The notes under the pieces are model-generated. The model was given only the letters and a program-made list of their open reading frames with translations, was not told the origin of the DNA and ran no database searches. A program made the translations under genes and the position numbers. A DNA stretch of 64,000 bases, from positions 44,995,545 through 45,059,544 of the forward strand of contig NW_019211457.1 of the NCBI RefSeq assembly GCF_002443255.2, given 5' to 3'. This document shows positions 37,801 through 50,473 of this stretch, one piece after another (position 1 is the stretch's first letter; every line of letters begins with the position of its first letter). This DNA is from Varroa destructor. Taxonomy: Eukaryota; Arthropoda; Arachnida; Mesostigmata; Varroidae.

Positions 37801-40800
37801 TGGTCGAGCCACCGCCGTCGTTCCTGCTGACACTGCCGGCCGGTAAAATAAGCCAACTTGTGAGCTGATGTGTAATGCCTGCTACACGCTAAGTTATGGC
37901 CTGTGTTACGACATCAAACTCGTTTGTTAATGGGGCTGATGGCAGGCGGATCCGGAGCGACAATGGCGCGTCGAGGAGCACGTATGGAGTACAATGATGC
38001 CAACAGATGCCGCTGTTGAATGAATGCTAACAATAGTACTTAGCTACCGATTAATGCGGACGTCTGTTCGATATTAAGGTGATTCAACGTCCGCTCGATG
38101 CGACGTGGACTAGGTACTCGACTGAACTAGAAGGCAGGAAGCAAAAGGACGAACGCGTTCAAGCGCAAAAGCAGAAGACAACAACGACCCTAATCGCAAC
38201 GGCTCTTGAAAGAAAGACTAATTAACAATTGCAATAATAACAATGATGATGATATCTGTAGTTTACGTTCGTGACGGTATTTGAGTAAATTTAGCCGTAG
38301 GAGAACTACTATTTTTGACCAGCGGTGATCTGCAATTTAAAAATCGAGTGCCTGAGTCGTGTAGCTAGCAGAAAAGTATAGTAAATATTCATATACCGCG
38401 AAACGTAATGAAAAGTTGCCCAGGGGGACCACCGTGTAGATTATATACACAGACGCAGAAAACGAGCGTGGACAAGTAAACACATGTACATCAAAACGCA
38501 CAGCCGATGGGAACAAATTGTGAAACTTATTTGCACTTACGCGCATGTTGGCCTTCGCCCGGGCTCTGGGGTACTCTAGTTGTCTTTTTATAAAGTGTTC
38601 CGCACTTGTGTCACCAGCGAAACGACCTGTATTACAATTGAACACGAACAGCGAGTCAAATATATAGATCATTTCAATGACGGCCAGCGGCATTCGTGTA
38701 TCAGACGTTAATAACCAAAGATGCGCTCAGTCATTCAGTCCTGGCTAGCGGTTTGTCCGAGAAGCGGTTCACTCGGAGCTACTGGACGGAACTGTGGAAA
38801 ATATTTACACAGACATCCCTCACCGTAGCCACATTGATTCTACGGCTATTTCGTCTGGGTACCTGCAATCGGACGAGAGTACTCGGTCATTTCATGCCGT
38901 TGCATTCCAACTGATGAAGTTCACCCCTCCCATAATACTTCGTCTGGCGAAATCGTGTCCAATTGGATATGTTTGTGAACAAACCACACGTACGAATGAG
39001 ACATTGTGGCTCCACGTACGAAACGTAAAGAACATGTTATTAATCGTGTTCTTTCTTTCTTTCTGACAATGTCATTCGAGTACTTAGCAGACGACGCTCT
39101 GTCGGTGGCCGTGCGCGCCGCTGTAAAGTATACAGCGATGCGTCGCAACTGGTTTGTTGGCAGATGCGCGACTCGTATACGGTACAGGTGAGCATCATTC
39201 AATGAGGTGTCCATAGGCAATAGAGAAGACGGATTAGAGGCGTTGTGTGCCATCCTTATTTACGTATAGGTATTTAGATGTTTCGGCATTTGTCGATGGC
39301 TAGCATAATGGATGACCAACTCTTGTCTTGTTTCGAAAAAAAAAAAACAGCATAATCTTGTAGTAGCAATAACTGTAAAACTAAAAATAAAGTGTTATGT
39401 CTCTTTAGATTTTATAGATTAGCCGAAGTTTCTGTTCATAGCTCGAAAAAACAGTAAATTCATCAATGATAGTTTTGATCGATGCTGTTTGCTGACTTGA
39501 GCCGTGAACAGGTCTTCTATAGTTGAAATAATGTCAACATATAAAAGAGGGTATATAATGTTGTTTCCTCTGATATGATGCGATTGATGTCACCTCACTA
39601 GCTAATTACTAACTGGACAACGTACCGTTGGGAACGATAAGAACGGCGCCCGTACAGAGGGTGCACCCAGCGCCGTACAAACGCCAATAAAGAGATAAGA
39701 AAAAATACGCACACTCTTCTTCGGGAAACGTCAGATGGTTCTGATGTTTTCCTTGACTAGTAAGGAAGATGCGTTTGATTCGCATCATATATCATCTCAG
39801 CATTTCCGCTAGTAGTGAAGATAACATTCATTAGCTATCGTATGGGTGACGTTTGCTGAAGAAACATTGGACAATCTCTGGCTGAAGACCAAATGGCCGT
39901 AAGTTCTATCCTTTTAGAAGGCTCAGGACTAGCATTCTATGGGGGAGCTGTGCATTTTACCCCCTACTGCACTGCAGGGTAGATCCAACATTAGACATAC
40001 AATTATGAAAATTGTCGAAAATTTCTCGAGTTTATGTTATCGATTCACCATATCTTACGTTTAGGGAAGTGAATATCAGCGTACTCATTAACTTTATTAG
40101 AAACATTCAAACTGCTTCTTATCAGCCTATGGCAAAAAAGCATTGCTTCAGACGGCTAGCTCTCGTTAGCACGAAACGGAACTTATTTACGCCGAGATTG
40201 AGACCTAACTCATTATTTACCCCTAAGTTTAGTAAGAACGTCAGTTACCACATTATGACTGTGACAGATATAGTGATCAAAGGTTCAACTTTTTTCCAAA
40301 TGACATAATTTAAACATCCTAAAAATTTAATTGAATGGAATCGTTTAGAAAGTATGACTTACTTAGGTTACCCGCCTTATCTTTAGTAATTCAGGAACTT
40401 AGGAATTTGAGTTCTCTTTAGAGCTGGGCTCCAGCTGGACAAATACTCCTACCTATATGGAAGACGGTCACGTGTGGGCGTTGCAGTGGCTTATCGGTCT
40501 CTGAGTATAAGATCAGCTATTGTTGATTCCTACAAGAGCAAGAGACGTCTATCTATACACATATGGATTAGAATATTCTCGCACTTACCAAATGTTGCTC
40601 AGGAAGGCGTACAGACAAAACAATGCGAGTACTACGCGGAAGAAAGTGAATACGACGAACGTTCCGGATGACTTCATTATAAATTTCAACATTCTTTTTT
40701 TAATGATAATAACTTACATCTAAGAACATACAAGTTAATACTTACAATTGCGCAAAGGCTGTTACGGACTTTTGGCCTTGAAAAACAGATGGGCCTCATT

Positions 40801-41141
40801 AGTTTGACAGGATGATCAGTAATATGTATTTAGAACAAAGTAATCCAGTTTTGGCAACTACATTATTACTTTCCAAATTGACTCCGGTGAATTAGTCGAC
40901 GATCCTTGTAATAAACAGAGTTATGAGTTAACACCCGCTAATATTTAATTGAATAAGCTATTATGAGGTTAACTTGTCATTTAATCGAAGTTGATTGAAC
41001 TAAAGTGGCGATGCAACGGGGTTCGCAGACGGTGATAAGGAAACGTCAGAAGCCACCCTTTGGCCACTCTGATCAACGGCAGTTCAGAGTTCGCGTCTAC
41101 ATGCGCGCAAACAATCGAATAGCTAACGTTAACGGACTACA

Positions 41142-41534
41142 ATGTTTTTCCTCTCTGTTCGACGGTTCCTTCTTTCGACACTTCGCGCGTCTGAAGAATT
41201 CGTCTCCGAATTAAAACACTGGCGGTGGCTGGGAGAGGCGCTCGGCAAGTCACTGCAAGTTTTTGTAAACGATGGACGCTTGATCCAAACGTCCAACTTT
41301 CTTCGTCCACTAGGCTTTCACGCTGTAGATATTGGGAAATTCATTTCATTCGTTGGAAGCGTTCGGGCTGCGCGCAGGATAAATTACAATAAGTTTCATA
41401 GACTACTTTTTCGTCTGACGAGCTCGACCGAGGTTTATTCAGTATGCTTCTGTAAATTAGCGATAAAATTAACGGATGCACAAGCTACCATTTGTGTGGA
41501 TGCTACGCTAACATGGACGCCGGCCGCAAATTAG
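41142..41534 (+). CDS. Unassigned ORF (130 codons) with an adjacent poly(A) signal
   Basis: The ATG at 41142 has A at -3. The 130-codon frame ends in TAG, and AATAAA follows within a few bases (41538). The N-terminus is hydrophobic and basic (MFFLSVRRFLLSTLRA), vaguely like a leader or organelle-targeting sequence. The rest is mixed helical-looking sequence with no motif I know. A perfect 18-bp hairpin lies 49 bp after the stop. A poly(A) signal this close to the stop is possible but unusual. A chance ORF remains a fair alternative. Confidence 0.28.
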   Translation: MFFLSVRRFLLSTLRASEEFVSELKHWRWLGEALGKSLQVFVNDGRLIQTSNFLRPLGFHAVDIGKFISFVGSVRAARRINYNKFHRLLFRLTSSTEVYSVCFCKLAIKLTDAQATICVDATLTWTPAAN

Positions 41535-41582
41535 AAAATAAAAGACCGTTTTTGTGCCTGGAAAAGGACCGAAAAAGAAATT

Positions 41583-41622
41583 CACACAACTTCAATAATT
41601 ACCAAATTATTGAAGTTGTGTG
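41583..41622. repeat. Perfect 18-bp inverted repeat, 4-nt loop
   Basis: The left arm 41583-41600 (CACACAACTTCAATAATT) is the exact reverse complement of the right arm 41605-41622. The loop is ACCA. Pairing stops abruptly on both sides. It could be a small foldback element, the core of a MITE that has lost its ends, or an RNA hairpin. With only 40 nt in total it is shorter than a usual pre-miRNA. Confidence 0.9.
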
Positions 41623-41899
41623 CTATATCGTTGTAAATATAAATACGGCAATTTAAATATATACGCAGTGAGCGCTTAGCTTACACTGAGACAGCCGAGA
41701 TCGAATACAGACTAGACTTTGTTGGAGAGCAAAATTTGGGCAACGGTTATGATACACGAATTTTTCGGCGCTTCATGGAGACGTGGTACGTACCTTTCTT
41801 TACAATTTCAATCAACTTTAACACAACCAATTTACTTACGTTGAACCTGACCGCGTTATTATTATTACCACTACCATTACTAATAAACTACGTACGTAA

Positions 41900-42660
41900 G
41901 ACAATGTCAATGAGACCCAACGTCTCGTCCCTGAGCTCGAGTGCCCGCTTTGTGTCTCACACATTCCCTCTCTATATGTACGACGCAATCATTTTCCCTC
42001 GTTATAGACCGTGTCACATCTTACGCCGACGCAGTGGCCCGCGGTGTCGCTGCCCCTGACATATGCCTCGCATCTTCCGTGTACGTCAGCCCAGGCATGT
42101 TCATTGCTATATTTCCATTCAGGGTTCGCTACTATCTATATTCAGCCATCTGGTTGCCGTTCAGCCAGGTTGCCAGGGCCGGCTGCCTTTTCGCGCGCGT
42201 GTTCCGCACGCTCCGACCCGCTGTTGTAGGCACTTTACCACCGCTGCTGCCATCAGACAGCGTACCCTCCTCGTCTTCATCGCCTCTTTGAGCCTTGATT
42301 TGCTTGCGGACGCCGAAGGCCCCCCTCTTGCGGCACCATTAGCGTCCAAGCGCAAAAGGGACCCTAACAAGCAAACGAAAACGAGTCAGCAGCGTTGTAC
42401 TATATACGGCGTGACGGGGCTGCTTGCACGGACTGGCTGGTCGTTACTCTGGAGCAATGCCGGCGGCTGGCTGCCAGCGATCGGCAGTAGTCAATGCTCA
42501 GCAACTGACGAGATCGTGAGTCAGCCATTGTTGTCGTCATCTTACATATATTATACCGACACACTTAGATGTAAGGCGAAGTTGGCCAGAGGTTGGCGTT
42601 CTTCGCTCAGGCGAAGCTGCTGGAAACACAGCGAATGACAGAATGGCGTTAGAAGAACAT
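41900..42660. other. GC-rich island, coding status unclear
   Basis: GC-rich DNA in which frames are open in all three plus-strand phases and one minus-strand phase. The longest runs from ATG 42063 for 191 codons and contains a GTGAGT donor in phase 0 at 42516, which would make a 151-codon first exon. Its residues (Arg/Cys/Ser/Leu-rich) look like translated GC-rich non-coding DNA, so I do not call it a gene. A promoter or 5' UTR is an equally good reading. Confidence 0.35.
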
Positions 42661-42868
42661 TAGATGGCGCTTAAAACGTCGCCATACCTATTCGATATGG
42701 TAGTGACGTTAGAGCTCCGTCGTAGGGGATATGAACGTAGGCTTACCTGATTTTTTAGGTGTTTCTGGTCACAGATTAACTTAGAGTTATCTATTATCTG
42801 GCACCTAAACTGGTAGTAAAAGTCTCCTGATTATTTTGATGAAATCAAATCAGAGAGTGATTTATTTC

Positions 42869-42889
42869 GCGGCCCGTTAAACGGGCCGC
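42869..42889. repeat. GC-rich odd palindrome (10-bp arms, 1-nt centre)
   Basis: The left arm GCGGCCCGTT (42869-42878) and right arm AACGGGCCGC (42880-42889) are exact reverse complements around one A, set in AT-rich DNA. Confidence 0.85.
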
Positions 42890-45800
42890 TAAATTCCTGG
42901 GCCGTAATCAACAGAAACCTTTGGACGATACAAGCTTGCACGAGTAAAGAAAGCTGTGACTATTTAAACCGTGTTTGCCCGTGCGCTTGAATACCCACGT
43001 TCACTGTGAAGCTCCAGCCGTACACAACTCAAACGGACCAGCTCGTCGGTGCGTCTATCGATTCGATCGTACGAACATGATCTTTTCTTTCGAGCCAAAC
43101 GCTTACTGTGTTTCTTCTTCATATGAGGGACGATTTGCTATCCATGTAAGTAGCGTTAAACTCGATACTACTATCCGTTAGCGTTTGTGCGCGTCAACGG
43201 AAAATTCGCGCGGCAATATTCATATACCGCTTGGTCAATTCGGTTATTGCCCTGACCACGACGTCAAGAAAGATCGTCCTAGAATCAATCGGCCTTAAGG
43301 GTCGAACCGAAGTCATGCGGTAGGATCGAAAGCAAGAAAAATCGTCACAATGGGCATTTGCGGAAAACTGAAAATGAAAAATCATCCCGTGGCCCGAAAA
43401 GAAAAGCAGCTCTTAGCCAAATACTCTAAGCAGACTCGACACTAGACGGTGCGAAAGCTGTCCTACCCCCGCTGGCTCCATCTGATTACGATCATATGCA
43501 CCGATCCCATCGCGTGTGCTGAATTGTGGGCTATACGAAAATTTTAAAATCATAAAAGTTCGCTTCATTTCGACCGACGTTCGTAGGATGATTGCCGTTG
43601 TGACACAAAGTTAGTCATGTAAGAAGCATCTCCATAATATTTAACAACGTTCGGATAGTTTTGAGTCGGACTATGTGGCGTTTCGCATCTGCTAACGATC
43701 CGGCGACGCAGTCTCCGTGATCCGCGTCTTCGTAGTGTCCCACGCACTCGCTTCCGAGACAGAGGTGGCTGGCCTATCCGCAATGAAAATGCAATAGAAC
43801 TACAAATCAGTTACGAAACCTGCTACACCGTATTTGTTTGAAGCTAGCACTCCCTGGAGCTCTGAACGCTAACAGAAATCAACGTGTGCTACGCGTTACG
43901 TTTGGGCAACGAAATGCCAACCATCTGCGACAGTTCAGAGATACATTTATCTGACATGCCGTCGAATTCTCGATACGGTTCCGTCCGGCACACGCACACG
44001 GGAGAGATGACTCTGCGAACTTTACTAGAATTTCATTTGCTTGTTAATCAGAAGTTTGTCACTTTCTATGAATGAAGGAACAGTAACGTTTCATTGGTGC
44101 TTATAATTTTCGAACTTGCTTATTACTCTACCGCGGGTTTTGCTGGTCGTTTTCGTTTCGCACGATGCATTTAGCAAAAAATCCACTGAACCCAAAACGT
44201 GATCAGGTCCCTATTCAAATAATGCTATAAATAGAACGATTAGTAAATCTATTCAAGTATAAATAGGTAAGCCTTTTACTTTCTGTTCTCGGTTTTGTTC
44301 TGGTCGAAGGCAGCAGATGAAAGGAAGCAGAGAAAGACGTTAAAATCGCCTCCTCGAAGGACTTTTTTAGGCAGAGGAATAGCTATGCTTAAACCGGTAC
44401 CGTTGAACGACTCCACTTGCAATCCTCTAGACCCATTCGTATAGCACTGGGCACAGACCCTATCCGTGTACGCATACTTGACAATAACGATAAACATACG
44501 TTTTTATCGTCCCCACCATTGTGATTTGTCGTTTTTTCGATATATCGGTGACTTTCCTCTTATTTGTACTTGAATGTGTACCCTTTGACATTCTGGTGCT
44601 TCATATGATCTAGCACTGTCTTCAATATTTGCTATTATGCCTATAATTATCGCGTGTCTTTTGCTGTAAAGCTGTCAACCACATATATCCCTAGGAAGGC
44701 ACAAATGTTCAGCTAGCAAAAATCATTTATGGTGTTATAATCTGAAGAGGTATGTTCTTACGGATTGTTTATGGCCGTCGAGCAACGCCGTCGTTGGCGG
44801 ACCTCCCACGTTTTCTGAAAGGGCCTGACAACACAGATTTCAACGACCCGACATTGGATCAGTGCAATGATACAGCTTAAGTGGAAGCTATACCGCTAAC
44901 GCGTGAACAACATTTCATTTATTACTCCTGTATGTACCGGAAAAGCGCAATGTCGTTTTGCTACGAACAGGCGACGCGACTCGGAACGAGCGTCAACTAC
45001 GGTCCAGCTGACGGCTGCTAGACGTTGAAGGAACGAGGTTGAAGTACAAAGAAACCGATGTTGCAGACACACAGGCAAACATAGTGCACAGCTTCTCGCC
45101 CAGTGCGATCTTCATTGCGCAAAGAGCCCGTCCCGTTCCGCGAGCACAGGCTTCGTAAAGCGATAACTGCCCACTTAACGTTCACAGTCTCATGCCGCTG
45201 TTGCTGCTACCGCTGCCGTTGCTGTTGTGGTTATTAAAGCTATTTTTTATCGTTGTTGCCAGTCAATATTAGTGTTGCCGATGACGATGTCGTCGGTGTC
45301 GTTAAAACATCATATTGGATCGCGCTATTCATTCCAGTATACTTCGCGCGGTGCATGTGAACGCTGACGCGTTACTGCCGCTGCCCCACAAGGCATAAAT
45401 CATATCCTAAGGAAGAGGATGCGGTGTGTGTGGTCGCATTTTATGTGCCTATACTTTACATCTTCTCACACTCGAAGGCTAAGCGGGGTTGGAGGAGCAA
45501 CTGCGCCTCTGGCGGAAGCCCCACGATATGTGGAAGCGGCGAACGCGTTTGCACGCCGATATACCCGTCGCCCTGCCTGAATCGCCTCGGCAAAGTGGTG
45601 GCATCGTGACGAAGATCGACTAACACCTAAGTTCTCGCTCACAGCTAGCGCGATCTCCGTTCGTTTGAGTGATTTCATTAGCTCGACTGTGATTTTGGCC
45701 ATTTTCCTATTGACACAACAATAGCTCTTTATATGCATTTACTATTTAATAGCAGCATATGATGAAAAACAGGCCTCATAACTCATATACTAAAGACGAC

Positions 45801-47918
45801 ATCGTATTTAATTAGCTACTTATTATATCTGTCGTTGTCTTTAGGTTATATGTGTAATCAAGTTGCGGTAATGATGCCCGCTACACCGGCAACACCATTA
45901 TCAACGAGGCCGGCTACCGTGTAGCAAAGTGACGTTTGATTTTGAACTTACGCGCGTTCACAACGGCTATCTGCAGCGATATCAACAATGATGCGTAATG
46001 TATGCGTCTGTCGTTGCTTCGGTGTGTGTATGTGTCTATGTACATGCGTCTGGCGTCTAACAAAATATTATCATAACTGGACTCGTAGCGTCATGTATTT
46101 TAGTAAAGGCATGGTAAAACGACGTAACTTCGAAGAAACGCAGACGGGGGCTTGGTCGATCGTTTTGTTCGTAGCTGCTATCCCGTGTTTGAGCGTCGGG
46201 TAGCTGGCTGGTTGGGTGTGGAACCCAGACGAACGATGGCCAGCAGCTTGCCGCCATTAGTACCGCAGAAGTCAGCCGGCAGTAGCGAGGACATCGGCTG
46301 CCGAAGACAGTAAACGAGAGGCCGGCCAGCCACGAGCCACTCATCAATCGACCTCGTACTGGCTATAGATTAGCTCAATTAGATAACTGATCTACACACA
46401 GACAGAACTGTACATGATATTTGTCAGTAGCAACGGCGGCGTTCAGACCTGAATCTTTAACGCTGCTATTGCCGATGCTCTTGATGTCTGCAAGAGTTAA
46501 ACGGGAACTGCTATAGCAATAACCGTTACACGAATTGATCAATGGCAACAACAGGGAAGACAATCTCAGAGCACTGCAATGGGAGGCGGTAGTAGTGACA
46601 GAAGGCGATATAGGGTAACAGTTATATAGGGAACACTGATTAACTTCTATTTTTTGTTTGTTTCCTCCGTGAAGGACCTTCCTTGAGCCTGATGCGTACA
46701 TATGCGCTACAATGGCACACGAAAGTGTCCTTGTCTGTGCGTTGTCAACTGGTTACGTCGGCTAGGCTGGCTAGCGCAGAACTTCTGTTAGCTAATACTT
46801 TTATCAGTTACTCAGTTCGTGTTGATGCCGTTTCTTCTTCCCTTTAAAGTTAGCGCCTTTGACCTATATTAAACAGGTCCTACCCTGTTTTTTTCCAAGC
46901 GCAAAGCACCTGGCTGTAGCGGCAGTGGGCTGTTTGTTAGTTTTAACGGAAACGCTCTATGTTGCGGGACAAGGACTCGAGTACATCGTGCACTATTTAC
47001 GATTGTTCACGAGTATCTGTCTCATAATTAATTCTATCAGTTGACCTTTCTTCTTTGTTGTGCGGTCACCACTTTTTGACACTGTTTCGCAATGATCTTC
47101 GGCCAGAAATCGTCATAGGCGATCCGTAGTGCGAAAAGATGACGTTGTATATGAAACGCTAAGGACATTTCGGAGCTGTAAGCAACGGACGTCTTCAGCA
47201 AGCAACGAGACAAGCTTGTTTCATGGAGCGTGCTGATCTGTCATTTTAAAACAGTGTTTATGCGCATATCTATGAACAACTCGTGACGGCAGGTCGAAAT
47301 TACTGGGTACGTTGGCTTTTCCTTGTCTGCATCCCCCAACGATCCCGTGGAAGCTTTGCTCGACTTCGTGGAAGCGTCGATCGAAGCGCGTTGGCTTATG
47401 ATTAATTAAATAATCGACTATTGCTGCCAGATGACGCGGCGACATCAACGACTTGACCATCCAGGTTAACAAGCTTACCAAAAATTTAGTGAGCAAAAAA
47501 GCTGGACGCACACATTAAGCCGTCGCAACGTGCGCCTATTTGACTCCATTGTAGGACGAAACCGGGCCTGATGAAACATTCTGTTGTGTTATGCGTGTAC
47601 GACTATAAATAGAAACGTGAAACGTCTTGTCACAATGGACATTTGCCGGAAATAATAAACAGCTGGAAGACGAAGAAGAGAAATTTCGGTTCGCTGAGAC
47701 GAAACGTTGAGAGCGGTCGAAACTAAGATAACTCTGCAAATTGCTTGTGATTCAGTATATGCGAATAATTATTTATGACAACTACGTCCGGGACGTTGTT
47801 TCTCCCCCGTTTTGTCTCATCCGAAAGGTAGGCGAAGTGATATATTACGTACACGTCACCGAGACGACTGTAACAAATGGCCTGCGCATTTTAATTCATA
47901 CATATAGACGTTAGGGTT
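42890..47918. other. Non-coding stretch
   Basis: No convincing gene. Interrupted trinucleotide repeats of the GCTGTTGCT type lie at about 45190-45230. A TATTTAAA near 42961 precedes a short frame ending at a GTAAGT (43146), too little for a call. Short frames between 43.5 and 47.5 kb on both strands lack support. Confidence 0.4.
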
Positions 47919-48107
47919 ATGCAAATAGAGCGTTTGTGTAGGGCGAATACGATGGGGAAAGACTGTTCTTTCGACTGCTTTCCAAATACAGCGGCCTTTT
48001 GTAAACAGATGATGCCCGGTGCGACAGTTTGCGACTGCGAAGCTCTATTGAAATGTCCTAAGTCTGAGTATCGGTACCGAAGGCCAAAGGGACCACACTC
48101 TTTATAG
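47919..48107 (+). CDS. Cysteine-rich small protein, probably a terminal exon
   Basis: The frame is 62 codons from ATG 47919, or about 54 codons if it is entered through a TTTGTGTAG acceptor ending at 47941. After GKD it has six Cys in the order C-x3-C-x7-C-x9-C-x-C-x5-C, then a basic tail (YRYRRPKG). AATAAA at 48143-48148 lies 36 bp after the TAG, a normal distance for a 3' end. Spacing of this kind, especially the C-x-C-x5-C end, is typical of disulfide-bonded secreted peptides, but no signal peptide is present in this piece. It would have to come from an upstream exon that I could not identify. No specific family is assigned. Confidence 0.42.
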   Translation: MQIERLCRANTMGKDCSFDCFPNTAAFCKQMMPGATVCDCEALLKCPKSEYRYRRPKGPHSL

Positions 48108-48142
48108 CAATAGTCAAGGAACCACTGAACGAAGATTTGGCA

Positions 48143-48148
48143 AATAAA
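48143..48148 (+). terminator. Poly(A) signal AATAAA
   Basis: Canonical hexamer 36 bp after the stop codon of the cysteine-rich frame. Confidence 0.45.
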
Positions 48149-49402
48149 AAACCGAGGAAAGGGAACCCGTCAGTGAATAACGTCACTTCTCACAGGTAGT
48201 CCTAACGTTTCGATTACGATATGATAATGTTTACCTAGTTTTTTAATGTTAATACATCTAGCTGGCCGATGTTGTCGGTCTTAGGCATGTTGTTATTGGG
48301 GTGCGTTTGAATACTGGGCTGAAACGCTGACTCATATGGAACAGTTGAAGGTAAGGTGCCGCAGCGTTCTCTAGACATAGATCTATTTGATTATTCGTTA
48401 GGATATTGATTAAAATCAATGATACGCAGAAGTCGTCTGCTTTACATGTTGTGATATTGGCATGATCATTCAGTTAAAACTGGTTTAGATATCCCACCGC
48501 GAGCACTCGACCGATGAGCATCTATAAAACCTGGGTACACTATGGCACAAAACGTACGCATGGCACGCACCCTACAATTGGAATCTACGCTGAAGTGATT
48601 AACATAAATCGATTACCAAACGGTAGCAGAAGCTGAACTTGTCCGCACTTTTCGTCGGCCTGATTTGTTTTGACGATGCGACCGGATTTGTGAGCGGACG
48701 GTCGTTTCGGTCGCGCGGCTAATCGTTACTGCCCGGGGCGAGTTATGACGTCTCCGTCAGTAAAAGCGACGACCAGAACAGTCCCGAAAACCAAAAACTA
48801 CCCTGGTGTAGCTGTGGCTGCGATCGCTGGTTCCCAGCTTTTAAGAAAACTCTCTCATTCAGTCACCTTTCAAAGTTAAACTTACATATCCAGAGAACAC
48901 CGATCACATCTTGTATGTCGTTCTTCGCAACGGTTATTATTATTCTTCATTAAAATAATCGTTTGTGTAATTTTGTTGTGAACCTTTTTGCTCTTCCTTA
49001 TTCGATTGTTTTTTTTTCTTAGATCATGCCTACAATGCACACGTCACTGTGTCACCATCGTCGCCGACGACACGAAGAAAAGGAAGTAGAAAAAAATTAG
49101 AAATCTTCCATCGAAGTAATTAATAGCTGAACGACAAGGTACACAAGCTCGATAGGCTACTAGTTGGCCAACAAAATAAATTAGAACACTACTTAATGAG
49201 GCTAATTATTATGAGGAAAATAACAAATATAACCAAAAAGCAAATATTTGTGGTAAAAAAATAGAGGAAAAGCGGGAAAATGATTTTAATGACGGGAAAG
49301 CTCGCTGCTAGCATATTAAGCGGACGAGCGATCGGCGACAGAATATTACCGAGAAATGCCTATTGAATATGCATTATGCAGGAAACCCCCTGAGCAATTT
49401 AC

Positions 49403-49429
49403 TATATATATATTTATATATATATATAT
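49403..49429. repeat. (TA)n microsatellite
   Basis: TA repeat with one TTTA interruption. Confidence 0.85.
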
Positions 49430-50450
49430 GTAACAAAAGAGGCTTAAGCGAACGGAAGAGATGCTCAGTATGACAAGTGAAACACCGCAAGTTATTATTA
49501 TCCTGCAATATTAACTGGTAGTAATACCAACAACAGAAAGTAGAAAGTATATGTTTGTATTACACGCACGTGCCAACAAGTTGTAAGCCATTTTGTCATT
49601 GGTATCAGTCGATATGCCGGAGGTCGTGAGGTCTGACAGAGGAAGCTCCAAATTAGATGCCAAACTGCCGTTTACGTTTTCTGACGCCTTGTCGAATTTT
49701 CGGCTTTGCCCGCTCAACAGCTCAGCCTTTATCAGAGTACACGCGGGCGCCTGGCTGTGCCCACCTTTTGAAAAAGTGCATTCAATACGTGGGACGGTTG
49801 TCTATATAAATAATTGATATAACAGTTTGACCACGCTAAACCTGTTAGCCTCGAGGCGATCTGGCCGAACACTATCGAGTTATACGTTTTAGCAGCTTCT
49901 ATTAAGTCCTAGGTCTGTCGCGTCGCACCCATTAATACCTAAACCGTCGGCCGATGTCCTTCCAATAGGCATCAATATGTCGACCTAACATGAAACGCAA
50001 TTACTAACAATGGATGACGCAATTTTCTCTCGTGTAAAGACTACGTAATTTAAGCGAAATGAGTTCAACAGACGTGCATGTTTAACTATCCAAAGCGAAA
50101 AAAGATGTTCCACTCCGAGAAGCGTCAGCTCTCCGGCACGCCAACATCTCCGAGGTTCAAACTTTCATCGGCATTCGTCCCGACTGACTGGTCACAACTT
50201 AAGCCTTGTACGCAGCAGAATCCCTGGCTGAATGAACGTTAGCTACGAAAAGTAGTTACAAGTCCCGACATCGAACGCACTACACGTGTTAATAAGTTTC
50301 ATACGTCACACGACGGCTGCCATAGAAATGAGGACTTCGTAACATTTCTATTTCAAGACAATTTCAATGTATGAACTAATCAAACAATTACCCCACAATC
50401 CTAAACAAAAACATCCCATTTGCGTTTTCCTATTCTATACTTTCTCATGA

Positions 50451-50473
50451 TAATAATAATAATAATAATAATA
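50451..50473. repeat. (TAA)n microsatellite
   Basis: About seven and a half trinucleotide units. Confidence 0.9.

Larger units (their letters stand above)
34011..41141. other. Long non-coding stretch
   Basis: No supportable coding exon. It holds small microsatellites (listed separately) and a GC-rich patch at about 36540-37050. That patch has a CCAAT box in AGCCAATCGG and open short frames on both strands, which would suit a promoter. Several 60-110 codon frames at 38-40.3 kb have no supporting signals. Confidence 0.4.

Noticed and set aside
39820..39900. Open segment ending at GTAAGT (39899)
   Set aside because: No acceptor or start codon opens it.
42063..42638. 191-codon ORF in the GC-rich island
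   Set aside because: All phases are similarly open there. The Arg/Cys/Leu-rich composition looks non-coding, and only a chance-level donor supports it.
43077..43145. ATG plus 23 codons ending at GTAAGT as a first exon
   Set aside because: The segment is short. One GTAAGT every few kilobases is expected by chance, and no acceptor partner was found.
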